From positions 1 through 35,155 of IMG/VR virus record IMGVR_UViG_3300032236_000495: a stretch of 35,155 nucleotides of DNA; one strand, 5' to 3'. The notes under the pieces are model-generated. The model was not told the origin of the DNA. It searched no databases and saw nothing but the letters and a program-made list of their open reading frames with translations. This DNA is from a virus. Shown here in pieces: positions 23,532-31,270 of this stretch (within the stretch, counting starts at the first letter, position 1; every line of letters starts with the position of its first letter). Made by a program: the position numbers and the translations under genes.

Positions 23532-23774
23532 TTAAAATTGGTTATTAAATCTATCTTCACGCAATTGTGCTAACTCACATTGTGCCTCAAACCATCCGTC
23601 ACTGAATTGAATTGATAGTTCTTCGTAACTTACGTCACAATTTAAAGGCTGCCCGTCATTGTAAAAATTGTAATGCCGTGAGTCCGCAGATGCGCGTTCA
23701 GATTTAGATAATGATTGATAAGCCTTATAGCCTTGTTCAAACGCTACGTCGTACATTGATTTATTTGTTGTCAT
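23532..23774 (-). CDS. Unknown small protein, first of the minus-strand operon
   Basis: An 80-residue polar protein (MYDVAFEQGYKAYQSLSKSE, then RASADSRHYNFYNDGQPLNC). The C-terminal half SYEELSIQFSDGWFEAQCEL looks helical and suggests a compact domain rich in aromatic residues. It has no recognised family. It is transcribed away from the terminase genes with a 131-base divergent gap upstream. The start context, TTAATCCC-ATG, closely matches the second gene of the operon. No Shine-Dalgarno is present. Confidence 0.62.
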   Translation of the reverse strand: MTTNKSMYDVAFEQGYKAYQSLSKSERASADSRHYNFYNDGQPLNCDVSYEELSIQFSDGWFEAQCELAQLREDRFNNQF

Positions 23775-23905
23775 GGGATTAATGAGTTACACCCAATAAA
23801 AGCCATCGCTTGGTTATTGTCGATATTATTTTTAACTATTTTTTCATAGGACCTATCTTTTTATCTATTTTCTGCTACCAACTTGACCATTAACCTTACC
23901 CAACA
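23775..23905. promoter_or_regulatory. Divergent intergenic region between minus operon and terminase genes
   Basis: These 131 AT-rich bases separate two transcription units that point away from each other, so promoters in both directions are expected. I could not identify a well-spaced -35/-10 pair; TTGACC at 23883 lacks a -10 at normal spacing before the TTG start. The stretch includes T-rich runs and CCTTACCC (23895-23900 region) just before the plus-strand start. That word also occurs, tandemly, upstream of the scaffold gene. Confidence 0.35.
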
Positions 23906-24472
23906 TTGAACGACCTTGAACAAGTTGACTTGCAGTCGCCAACGCAACGGCTAAAAACTGTTAGCAGCAAGGTCTACACAACCGAAAAGCTCGACGAGGA
24001 TAAACGCGAAGCCATCATCAAAGGTCTTAAAGCTGGCGGTTCAGTCATCGGTCTAGCTCAAAAATACAAAGTATCAGACCACACAGTCACCGCAGTTAGA
24101 CGCGAACTGGAACAATCAGACCCATCAGCAGCACTCGCAATCTACAGACGATCCGCTTCGGGTACACTCGCAAGAGTCGCTGCCAAAGGCGCAGAGCTAC
24201 TGGAAAAGGCCATAGATAACATTGATCCTGCAGATCTTAAGCCCGGCAACCTAAGTGCAATCGGTCTTACAGTAGCGATCGCAGCAGACAAAGCCCTGAG
24301 TTTAGCTGGTGAAGCTCAAGTAGTTACAGAACATCGGTTAACCGTAGACGTCAATTCGGTTAACAACATGCTTAAACAGGCCAATAATAGCGTAAAAACA
24401 GTACATGACGATGATGTGATTGATATAAGTACCTCATCATCAGCAAGTAACAATTCTAGTTTCGCACAATAG
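23906..24472 (+). CDS. HTH protein, probable small terminase subunit
   Basis: 188 residues from TTG 23906; an in-frame stop at 23891 leaves no upstream ATG. Residues about 33-66 (REAIIKGLKAGGSVIGLAQK, then YKVSDHTVTAVRRELE) are a helix-turn-helix. Residues about 75-145 are helical (ASGTLARVAAKGAELLEKAI), and the tail is acidic and Ser/Asn-rich. An N-terminal HTH, helical oligomerisation core and acidic tail, plus position upstream of the large terminase, fit a small terminase that recognises the packaging site. A transcription regulator is the alternative, since five small genes lie between it and the large subunit. Confidence 0.55.
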   Translation: MNDLEQVDLQSPTQRLKTVSSKVYTTEKLDEDKREAIIKGLKAGGSVIGLAQKYKVSDHTVTAVRRELEQSDPSAALAIYRRSASGTLARVAAKGAELLEKAIDNIDPADLKPGNLSAIGLTVAIAADKALSLAGEAQVVTEHRLTVDVNSVNNMLKQANNSVKTVHDDDVIDISTSSSASNNSSFAQ

Positions 24473-24733
24473 GCATTATGTTAAATATTATTTTCGTTTT
24501 ATAACTAACACTATGCTAATCAACAACTTACAAAATTATGTGCGCATAGGGGAGGGGGGGATGCCTCGGTCTATTTTTTCACTCGGGCGCGACGCATTAC
24601 CTCACGGAAATTTTTTTTTACAAAAGCCCTTTTCACGTTTCGTACAAAGCATAGTACCTCATAGACGCCTGCCAGACGTGGTGGGGTCAATTATGAAGAT
24701 AAGAGTTGGAGCCTCTTAACGTGATGCAACTTT
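24473..24733. other. Non-coding or weakly coding gap with long homopolymers
   Basis: The gap contains GGGGAGGGGGGG around 24549-24560, a run of nine Ts near 24610 and a GTGGTGGGG segment near 24680. A 68-codon frame (24513-24719) exists but its translation looks like random basic sequence. Long G and T runs are rare elsewhere in the window. Next to a small terminase such a site could be a packaging (cos/pac) signal; no direct proof is visible. Confidence 0.35.
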
Positions 24734-24823
24734 ATGGATCACAAACTACAACTTATGGCGTTAACGATGGCAGCATTTTTCTTATTTGCGACCATTGTAT
24801 ATCTGACAATCAAAGACGAATGA
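24734..24823 (+). CDS. 29-residue single-pass membrane peptide (frame uncertain)
   Basis: From ATG 24734 the frame encodes a short charged start, one hydrophobic helix (LMALTMAAFFLFATIVYLTI) and KDE. A competing frame from ATG 24724 ends at 24828 with ATGA overlap onto the next gene and encodes 34 polar residues with CDHC. Only one is likely to be the main product; the membrane-helix version is preferred because hydrophobic patterning is hard to get by chance. No function is known. Confidence 0.4.
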   Translation: MDHKLQLMALTMAAFFLFATIVYLTIKDE

Positions 24824-24824
24824 T

Positions 24825-25343
24825 ATGAGCGAAGAAACTAAAGAGGTTGTGCAGTTTCAGATAAGCGAGCGTCAGCTTGCTAAGGATCTAGGACTTGGCC
24901 AGCCAGAATTGGCAAAGCGTCGCATTGGACAATTAGAAAAGGGCGTACATTGGGACTATCAGGGGATGCCTAAGCAGACGTTTTATCATTCAAATGGCGT
25001 GGAGGCCATGAAGGCACTGCTTAACATAAATACTGCCGTGGAAGAGCCTCAGAGTGCGCCTAATGAGGCAAAGGTGGTGCGAGTTAAGGAAATACCTAAG
25101 ATAAAGGCGAACTCGCTGATCATTAACCATGGACGCCCGGGCTGGTGGACCGACAAGGAGGCCATCGTATTTGCCAACAAATTTGCAAACAAGCGCATGA
25201 TCCTAGTCGAGTACGAGGGCAAGCGCGTGCCTTGCAGAGTTAAGATAAGTCACAATTTCACATCGGGCATGGTTATACCTGTACGCCAGTACGACAATAT
25301 CCTTGTCGCAGCCCGTCACCCAAGATTCGCAGGTATTTGGTAA
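24825..25343 (+). CDS. Unknown protein with N-terminal DNA-binding-like helices
   Basis: A 172-residue protein. The N-terminal ~65 residues (FQISERQLAKDLGLGQPELA, then KRRIGQLEKGVHWDY) look like a small HTH/excisionase-type domain. The C-terminal part is beta-rich (MILVEYEGKRVPCRVKISHN, then TSGMVIPVRQYDNILVAARH) and separated by a proline/glutamate linker. It is the first substantial gene after the small-terminase candidate. A role in packaging-site or late-promoter recognition is possible but not supported by a known family. Confidence 0.6.
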   Translation: MSEETKEVVQFQISERQLAKDLGLGQPELAKRRIGQLEKGVHWDYQGMPKQTFYHSNGVEAMKALLNINTAVEEPQSAPNEAKVVRVKEIPKIKANSLIINHGRPGWWTDKEAIVFANKFANKRMILVEYEGKRVPCRVKISHNFTSGMVIPVRQYDNILVAARHPRFAGIW

Positions 25344-25352
25344 AGGAACAAT

Positions 25353-25502
25353 ATGCCACTCAGCAAAAAAGGAAAAAAGATATTAGGTAACATGAAGGAA
25401 GAATATGGAGAAAAGAAAGCCAAACAAGTATTCTACGCCTCGATCAATTCGGGCAAAGTCAAAGGGGCCGAAAAAACAGGATACAGTTACAAAAAGAAAT
25501 GA
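25353..25502 (+). CDS. 49-residue basic phage protein (MPLSKKGKKI type)
   Basis: MPLSKKGKKILGNMKEEYGE followed by AKQVFYASINSGKVKGAE is a pattern of short lysine-rich proteins often found just upstream of phage terminase genes. Function is not established for that group. It has one of the few clear Shine-Dalgarno-like sequences in the window (AAGGA about seven bases before the ATG). It overlaps the next start as ATGA. A longer frame at 25405-25815 in another register is a shadow. Confidence 0.72.
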   Translation: MPLSKKGKKILGNMKEEYGEKKAKQVFYASINSGKVKGAEKTGYSYKKK

Positions 25503-25711
25503 TCGACCAGCCAGTGTTCAACTTTGGGGATTTGGTGTTCCACAGGACGGAGGATGCGCCGGGGATCGTCACTGGAATTCTCTATACTGCGGATGGTGGA
25601 ATTCTATACCAAGTGACGTGGCAGGGCCGACTAACGGACGAACACTATGCAACCGAACTGACCAAGGATCGACCATACTTTGTAAAATCCTCAGAGGAGG
25701 AAGAAATCTGA
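25499..25711 (+). CDS. Small SH3/KOW-like phage protein
   Basis: A 70-residue beta-rich protein: FNFGDLVFHRTEDAPGIVTG, then YQVTWQGRLTDEHYATELTK and an acidic end SSEEEEI. The pattern 'F-x-x-GDLVfHr-x-e-x-x-GiVTgi' with 'Y-x-VtW-x-gr' resembles small SH3-like barrels found near phage packaging genes. The start overlaps the upstream stop as ATGA. Likely a small accessory or regulatory protein; no function assigned. Confidence 0.62.
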   Translation: MIDQPVFNFGDLVFHRTEDAPGIVTGILYTADGGILYQVTWQGRLTDEHYATELTKDRPYFVKSSEEEEI

Positions 25712-25815
25712 TTACCAAGCCTAAGCTCTGGTTGGCCAAGTGGTATCTTTGCCGTGAGACAAAGTTTAGCGCATGGGCAATCAAGGTTATAGTTGATCAC
25801 GTACGTAATGACTAA
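25708..25815 (+). CDS. Possible 35-residue basic peptide with non-ATG start
   Basis: Between the SH3-like gene and the large terminase one frame reads ITKPKLWLAKWYLCRETKFS then AWAIKVIVDHVRND, a basic amphipathic helix-like sequence. It would need CTG 25708 (overlapping the previous TGA) or ATT 25711 as a start. It ends at 25815 overlapping the terminase start by eight bases. Composition is protein-like and the spacing fills the gap tightly, but a non-ATG start makes this tentative. Confidence 0.3.
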   Translation: MITKPKLWLAKWYLCRETKFSAWAIKVIVDHVRND

Positions 25816-27436
25816 ATCCACGGACCAGCAAATTGCAGGGTATGTTCCCACACCGCATCCTGTGCTATATGCGCCGACGCTTGACGATATTAAAGCGTTG
25901 GTGGCAAAGCATGGCGCGGAGGAAACTGCTCGCAGGTTGCAGATTCGTGAGGATAAAATACTAGCCGAAAAGATGGATCCGTTTCGGCATGGCTATGAGC
26001 CACCGCACTGGAAAGATGCCGATAAGTTGTTACTTGAATATCGTGACCTGTTGGTGATGGGTGGTAATCGTGCAGGCAAGACTGAGTATGCTGCAAAGAA
26101 ACTAAATCAGCTTATGGCCAACAAGCCAGAGGCCAGAGTGTGGTGTCTGCATACAACCAACCAAAGTTCAATTCAGATGCAGCAGAACGTGGTATGGAAA
26201 TATTTACCGCCTGAGTTTAAGAACGCCAAAAAGACAAAAATTACCAATATCTCGTATACGCAAAAAAACGGATTCTCGGATAATAGCTTTGTTTTGCCTA
26301 ATAAAAGCCAGTGCTTTTTTATGAATTATGCGCAGGACAAGCGCGTAATCGAGGGTGGTGAGTGCGATATGATTTGGTGCGACGAATTAGTACCACTCGA
26401 TTGGATTGAGACGCTCAGGTATCGTTTAGTTACTAGGAATGGACTTTTACTTGTGACGTTTACGCCTGTCACAGGTTACACGCAGACCGTAAAAGAATAT
26501 GTGTCTGGATGCAGATTTCAAAAGGCTAAGAAGGCCGAGCTATTGCCTAATAATGTAAACGTGCAAGGTCTGCCGATGGGTACTATGCCGTATACTGCTA
26601 AATGCCACGGCAAGCACGCTGCGATCATTTGGTTTCATTCCAATATGAATCCATATTCGGACTGGGAAAACATGAAGCGCACGCTGCAAGGCAGAAATAG
26701 CTATGAGTTAAAAATTCGTGCGTATGGATGGGCAGAGTCGCTTACAGGCTCACACTTTCCAAGATTTGGTGAGAATAATATTATTGCGCCTGATAAGATA
26801 CCGAGACTAGGCACAAATTACATGGTAATTGATCCTGCTGGAAGCCGTAATTGGTTCATGCTCTGGATGCGAGTCGATGAGCAGGGCAGAAAGTACGTGT
26901 ACCGCGAATGGCCTGATATATCGGTAGGCGAATGGGCAATTGCAGGTGACAAGCAAGACGGCAAAATGGGACTTGGCCAAAAGAATGGCGCAGGCCGTGG
27001 CATTGATGCGTACAAGGAATTAATACGTGAACTTGAGGGTAAAGAAATTATTTTTGAAAGATTTATAGACCCACGAGCAGGTGGAACACAGGCAGCAGGC
27101 AAAGATGGAGGCACAAGCCTTATTGAATTACTTGAGGAAGAACCGCCAATGTTCTTTACGCCAGCAGCAGGCATAAGAGTTGAGGAAGGTGTCACCATGA
27201 TAAATGACTGGCTTGATTATGATCCCTCACAACCAATTTCTACAATTAATGAGCCAAAGCTATTCGTATCTTCGGAGTGCGAAAATCTAATTTACTCGCT
27301 ACGTGAGTGGACTGGAGCAGACGGTGAAAAGGGAGCTACTAAAGATCCTATAGACTGCTTGAGGTATTTGGCCGTTATGCATCCAGAACATCATGACAAA
27401 AAATCCTTCGCCTCGGTTGGAGGCGGTTCCTACTAA
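25808..27436 (+). CDS. terL: Terminase large subunit
   Basis: 542 residues from ATG 25808; an ATG at 25793 adds five residues and overlaps the upstream frame more. The ATPase domain has Walker A GGNRAGKT (85-92), Walker B MIWCDE (188-193) and a coupling motif VTFTPVTG (216-223). The nuclease domain begins with MVIDPAGS (D342) and continues with FIDPRAGG (D421) and PIDCLRYLA near the C-terminus. This motor pumps DNA into the procapsid and cleaves the concatemer. It overlaps the next gene as TAATG and is followed by an HTH gene and the portal. Confidence 0.93.
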   Translation: MTKSTDQQIAGYVPTPHPVLYAPTLDDIKALVAKHGAEETARRLQIREDKILAEKMDPFRHGYEPPHWKDADKLLLEYRDLLVMGGNRAGKTEYAAKKLNQLMANKPEARVWCLHTTNQSSIQMQQNVVWKYLPPEFKNAKKTKITNISYTQKNGFSDNSFVLPNKSQCFFMNYAQDKRVIEGGECDMIWCDELVPLDWIETLRYRLVTRNGLLLVTFTPVTGYTQTVKEYVSGCRFQKAKKAELLPNNVNVQGLPMGTMPYTAKCHGKHAAIIWFHSNMNPYSDWENMKRTLQGRNSYELKIRAYGWAESLTGSHFPRFGENNIIAPDKIPRLGTNYMVIDPAGSRNWFMLWMRVDEQGRKYVYREWPDISVGEWAIAGDKQDGKMGLGQKNGAGRGIDAYKELIRELEGKEIIFERFIDPRAGGTQAAGKDGGTSLIELLEEEPPMFFTPAAGIRVEEGVTMINDWLDYDPSQPISTINEPKLFVSSECENLIYSLREWTGADGEKGATKDPIDCLRYLAVMHPEHHDKKSFASVGGGSY

Positions 27437-27615
27437 TGAAAGAATTTCCCCCACTAATCACACGAAAGCAGGCTAGACAACTGACTGGTTTATCAGAAAA
27501 GTATTTTGATCGACTAAGAATCGCTGGAGAGCTACGCACGTTCAAGACTCTTGGAGGATTGCATCGCTTTTACAGAGATGAGGTTTTAGAATACGTTAAC
27601 AAAAAACTTAAATAA
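27436..27615 (+). CDS. 59-residue HTH (excisionase/MerR-like) protein
   Basis: LITRKQARQLTGLSEKYFDR followed by LRIAGELRTFKTLGGLHRFY and RDEVLEYVNKKL is the 'HTH_17' winged-helix pattern used by excisionases and small regulators. It starts by TAATG overlap with the large terminase and ends three bases before the portal, an unusual site for a DNA-binding protein. No integrase was found, so excision is unlikely. A packaging accessory or a late-gene regulator is more plausible (inference). Confidence 0.75.
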   Translation: MKEFPPLITRKQARQLTGLSEKYFDRLRIAGELRTFKTLGGLHRFYRDEVLEYVNKKLK

Positions 27616-27617
27616 TT

Positions 27618-29750
27618 ATGAGTTACAACTATGAGTTCACCCCGGGCAGTCCCAACACGGATCGCTTAGTTCACTACGAGGAAAAGCCAGATATTAATTA
27701 TCTATCATGGGAATTTAGACGCTCCCTTTACTCTGGCAACAACATGAGCCGTATCGATGATAATGATGCGGTACGTTTTTGTAAGTGGTCAGGTCAAACT
27801 GATGATGGCAAAAAGTGGTCAAACACTGGCCAAGATGGTAAGCAAGTATTTCCATTTGAAGGCGCATCTGATATTCGTGTTCGTTTAATCGATAGCACAA
27901 TCAATGAGCTTGTCGCAACGCTTACCACTTCATTTGAGCGTGCAGACCTAAAGGTATCTGGCGTTGATATTCAAGACGCTGCTGCTGCTGAGGCTGCCAC
28001 GAATTTAATGACTTGGATTCGTGAAAACAAAATGAAGCAAGAACTTCAGCGCGAATCTGAACTGCTTGCACAATATTGTCAGCAGTATGGATGGGCAGTC
28101 GTACACGTTGCATGGGAACAAAAAATCTCAAAGCGTATACAGACAATTACCATGCAGCAGATTCAGCAATTGGTACAACAGACTGCTCAACAAGATCCGC
28201 AGTCACCATTGCTTCAATTGCCTGCAAAAATTATGTCCGAAGAACACGAGGACGAAGTCATTGCTATATTTGAGCAATACTTGCCAGATGTTTATAAGGG
28301 CGATCTACGCAAAATGGTACGTGATTTGCGCACAACAGGCACTGGCGAATACGAAGAAGAATATGTACAAAAGAATTTGCCTTCCGTTGCTGCATTAAAG
28401 CCATTCGACGAAGTAGCATTTCCACCTGAAACCATTAATTTACAAGACGCGCGTGTAATTTTCCGTCGTCAGTACATGACCGAAGTACAAATGCGTTCCA
28501 TGATTGTAAGCGATGGCTGGGACGAGGAATTTGTTAATCAGGCTGCGCTCACTCAAGGCAGACAGTCATGGTTTAATGATATTAATCTTGTTTCTACGGC
28601 ATTAAATACCGCAGGCGCACTACGTACTGATCATTTAATTGAAGTTGTATATGCTTATGTTCGTCAAATTGACGAAAAAGGCGTACCTGCAATTTATTTT
28701 ACGGTATTTTGTCCGCTAGTTGGTAATCAAATTTTTGGAAAACACGAATTACTTGATTATGCACACGGAAATTATCCGTTTGTAGACTATCGCCGTGAGC
28801 GTTTACGCCGTCGTATCATGGAAAGCCGTGGTATTCCTGAGCTTTCAAGCACAGACCAAGACGAAATTAAGGCTCAAGCTGACTCAATGCGTGACCGTAC
28901 CGCATTTACAACGCTTCCACCGATTAAAGTTAAGAAGCGCATCGGTATGATCAACAAAATTGGTCCTGCCGTACAACTTCCAGTTACTCAGGCCGATGAT
29001 TATGAGTTTATGACTCCACCTGCATCCGTAATTGGTGAGGCAGTACAAGTCATGGACCGCGCATATGCACGTCATGCAAACTATTTTGGTTTAAGCCACG
29101 AAGCAGTTTCGCCTGTAAAAGCACAATTAATCCAACAACAGAACTTAAACAATTGGTTTGGTACTTGGAGCATTGTATTTTCACAAGTATTCCAACTTTG
29201 CTTGCAGTATCTTCCAGAAGAAGAAATTCAAAGAGTCACTGGATCACAATTGCCAAAAAATATCTCAGATATAGCTGGCCAATTTGATTTCATCTTACGT
29301 TTTGACGTTCGTGATCTAAATCCAGACTACGTTTTAGAAAAGTTAAAAGCTATTTCTCAATTTGTAGTACCATTAGATACTGGTGGCGTAATTGACCGCA
29401 ATAAACTAATTATGGCCATCACAGAGGCTATATCTCCAACTGCTGCTACTGATCTTATTACCGATCAAACATCAGCAAGCCAAAAGATGTACCGTGATGT
29501 TCAAAGTGATATTGCTTTAATGATGCTAGGTACTGAGGCAATGTACACTCAGAATGATCCTGCTGCTCAGACAAAACTGCAATATGCTCAAGATGTAGTT
29601 ACAAAGAATCCAAAAGCACAACAGGCTGCAAAGTCTGATCCTTTATTCCAAAAGCTGATGGAAAATTACGTCAAGAACTTGCAAATGTCTATCATGCAGC
29701 AACAAAATAAACAGATCGGTGCTTACGGAGTAAAACCTGTAGAAAGCTAA
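27618..29750 (+). CDS. Portal protein
   Basis: A 710-residue protein typical in size for large podovirus portals. Supporting features: FPFEGASDIRVRLIDSTINE near the N-terminus, which resembles the surface-helix start of these portals, the acidic/helical wing region, FFGLSHEAVSPV-type clip and crown segments (YFGLSHEAVSP) and a long C-terminal helical barrel-like region rich in Gln. It lies after the terminase and before the scaffold and capsid genes, the standard head-gene order. The start has no Shine-Dalgarno. The portal call rests on size, order and sequence texture rather than one diagnostic motif. Confidence 0.85.
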   Translation: MSYNYEFTPGSPNTDRLVHYEEKPDINYLSWEFRRSLYSGNNMSRIDDNDAVRFCKWSGQTDDGKKWSNTGQDGKQVFPFEGASDIRVRLIDSTINELVATLTTSFERADLKVSGVDIQDAAAAEAATNLMTWIRENKMKQELQRESELLAQYCQQYGWAVVHVAWEQKISKRIQTITMQQIQQLVQQTAQQDPQSPLLQLPAKIMSEEHEDEVIAIFEQYLPDVYKGDLRKMVRDLRTTGTGEYEEEYVQKNLPSVAALKPFDEVAFPPETINLQDARVIFRRQYMTEVQMRSMIVSDGWDEEFVNQAALTQGRQSWFNDINLVSTALNTAGALRTDHLIEVVYAYVRQIDEKGVPAIYFTVFCPLVGNQIFGKHELLDYAHGNYPFVDYRRERLRRRIMESRGIPELSSTDQDEIKAQADSMRDRTAFTTLPPIKVKKRIGMINKIGPAVQLPVTQADDYEFMTPPASVIGEAVQVMDRAYARHANYFGLSHEAVSPVKAQLIQQQNLNNWFGTWSIVFSQVFQLCLQYLPEEEIQRVTGSQLPKNISDIAGQFDFILRFDVRDLNPDYVLEKLKAISQFVVPLDTGGVIDRNKLIMAITEAISPTAATDLITDQTSASQKMYRDVQSDIALMMLGTEAMYTQNDPAAQTKLQYAQDVVTKNPKAQQAAKSDPLFQKLMENYVKNLQMSIMQQQNKQIGAYGVKPVES

Positions 29751-29753
29751 AAT

Positions 29754-29987
29754 ATGGAGCCTAAACTCGTAGAAGCCTTTGGCTTTTCTGGCGAAAACAA
29801 CCTCTGGAACGGTATCATTCTTGTATTGAATGATGCCGTAAAAGATGAAGTTGAAACTGCCATCAGTCGTGAAACCAATGGCGAGGATCGTATCCATGCT
29901 GCTGGTCGCGCTGAAGCCTTAAATGATTTCCTGCTACTGCTTAATCAGTTGCGCGAAAAGGCCAAAGAGATCAACGGCTCGATATGA
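29754..29987 (+). CDS. Small acidic protein between portal and scaffold
   Basis: A 77-residue protein beginning MEPKLVEAFGFSGENNLWNG and continuing with helical DAVKDEVETAISRETNGEDR, then ALNDFLLLLNQLREKAKEI. It is acidic and mostly helical. Small proteins in this place are common in podovirus head clusters; their function is mostly unknown. It begins three bases after the portal stop. A 159-base gap with a tandem repeat follows. Confidence 0.65.
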   Translation: MEPKLVEAFGFSGENNLWNGIILVLNDAVKDEVETAISRETNGEDRIHAAGRAEALNDFLLLLNQLREKAKEINGSI

Positions 29988-30003
29988 TGATGCTAACAAA
30001 ACA

Positions 30004-30027
30004 TTACCCGACCTTACCCGACCTTAC
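30004..30027 (+). repeat. Tandem TTACCCGACC repeat before the scaffold gene
   Basis: TTACCCGACC occurs twice in a row (30004-30013, 30014-30023) followed by TTAC. It lies in a 159-base gap (29988-30146) that otherwise shows only a weak GCGT/ACGC stem close to the next start. The related word CCTTACCC also occurs just before the small-terminase start. It could be an operator or late-promoter element. Confidence 0.5.
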
Positions 30028-30146
30028 TATTTTTTCAAAAGATATTGAATAAATCCCAAAATTTACTCCATATCTTAAACTACGGGCTTCCCTTGTTGCG
30101 CCCTTGAGCAGCACTGATCCTTGCGTTCTTGGACGCTTTAAAAACC

Positions 30147-31247
30147 ATGACCGACAGTTCAACAAACACTCCAACACAATCTAACGGGAATGTGTCGGAA
30201 AAGCCATTAAATCCCGTGTCAGAAAAGCTCGGTCATCTTGATCAAGAAAAACTAACTTCTTTGCTCAAGAAATCTCTGATGAACGAGCCATCGGAACAGG
30301 CGACTACTAAGCCTGCTGAAGCTCCAAAAGCTGAAGAACAACAAGTAGAAAAAACTTCCGAGGAAACTGTATCAGATGATACGGCAACCGAAGAAACAAA
30401 CGATCTTTCTCAGGAACAGGCTAAAGAAGCAGCTTCCGAAAACGAAGATTCAGAGGAGAAATCCGAAGAATCCGAGCCAGAGGAAGTTACCGAAGATGAT
30501 CAAGGACTGCCTAAAGGCGTTAAGAAGCGAATCGATAAGCTCGTTGCAAAACGTAAGGAAATCGAGGAACAACTTAAAGCTAAAGAGGCAGAGATAGAGT
30601 CGCTAAAAGCAGCAAAGCCAGAAGTGGCCGATGCTCCTGTTGCGCCTTTACCTACTAATCCTTACTTGCATTTGGATAATCAGTCCGCAGTGGAATCTGA
30701 AATTCAACAAGCAAGGCGCGTTCGGAGATGGTGCGAGGAAAATCCAGATGGAGCCACAGTTGCTGGTCCAGATGGTAAAGAAGTCGATTATTCGGCTGAA
30801 CAGATTCGCGCTATTAAACTAAACGCAATAGATGCCCTTGAAGAACATCTGCCAAGACAATTAAATTATGTGCAAAACAAGTCTAAATTAGACCCAATTG
30901 CAGAATCAGAATATTCTTGGTGGAAAAACAAAGCGTCTAGGGAATATCAGCAAGCTCAGAATATGTTGAAAAACTTTCCAGAGCTTAGACGTTTCCCAGA
31001 TTATAAAATTGTCATCGGTGACTATATTCGTGGTTCAATGGAACGTGAAAACAATTACGCAAAACAAAAGCAGGCAACGACTGGTAAGACTGTAGTCAAA
31101 AAGGCTCCATCTCAACCAATCAAGCCATCTGCTGCACCAGTGCAAATGTCAAAACAAGAAATTAAAACACAGGTAGCAGAACAGAAGTTCCGTAAAACTG
31201 GTTCACAAGAAGCGTTGAAGGAATTGGTTCTTAGCAGGTTCGTATAA
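30147..31247 (+). CDS. Scaffolding protein
   Basis: 366 residues from AACC-ATG 30147; a TTG at 30129 is in frame but less likely. It is strongly acidic in the first 115 residues (ETVSDDTATEETNDLSQEQA), then has a coiled coil (KRIDKLVAKRKEIEEQLKAK), a charged middle and a basic C-terminal end (KKAPSQPIKPS, then a final helix EALKELVLSRFV), which in scaffolds often binds the capsid. It lies between portal and capsid genes. Composition and position fit a scaffold; no specific family is recognised. Confidence 0.8.
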   Translation: MTDSSTNTPTQSNGNVSEKPLNPVSEKLGHLDQEKLTSLLKKSLMNEPSEQATTKPAEAPKAEEQQVEKTSEETVSDDTATEETNDLSQEQAKEAASENEDSEEKSEESEPEEVTEDDQGLPKGVKKRIDKLVAKRKEIEEQLKAKEAEIESLKAAKPEVADAPVAPLPTNPYLHLDNQSAVESEIQQARRVRRWCEENPDGATVAGPDGKEVDYSAEQIRAIKLNAIDALEEHLPRQLNYVQNKSKLDPIAESEYSWWKNKASREYQQAQNMLKNFPELRRFPDYKIVIGDYIRGSMERENNYAKQKQATTGKTVVKKAPSQPIKPSAAPVQMSKQEIKTQVAEQKFRKTGSQEALKELVLSRFV

Positions 31248-31270
31248 TAATTAATTAGGAAAATACTACA

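Noticed and set aside
24513-24719. 68-codon frame after the small-terminase candidate
   Set aside because: The translation looks random and crosses the G and T homopolymers; no coupling with neighbours.
25405-25815. 136-codon plus-strand frame
   Set aside because: Most of it is an out-of-register reading of the MPLSKKG and SH3-like genes, giving low-complexity basic sequence. Only its last 35 codons, past the other genes, look protein-like and are listed separately.
30129-30146. TTG start for the scaffold
   Set aside because: An in-frame ATG with AACC context lies 18 bases downstream, matching other starts in this genome.
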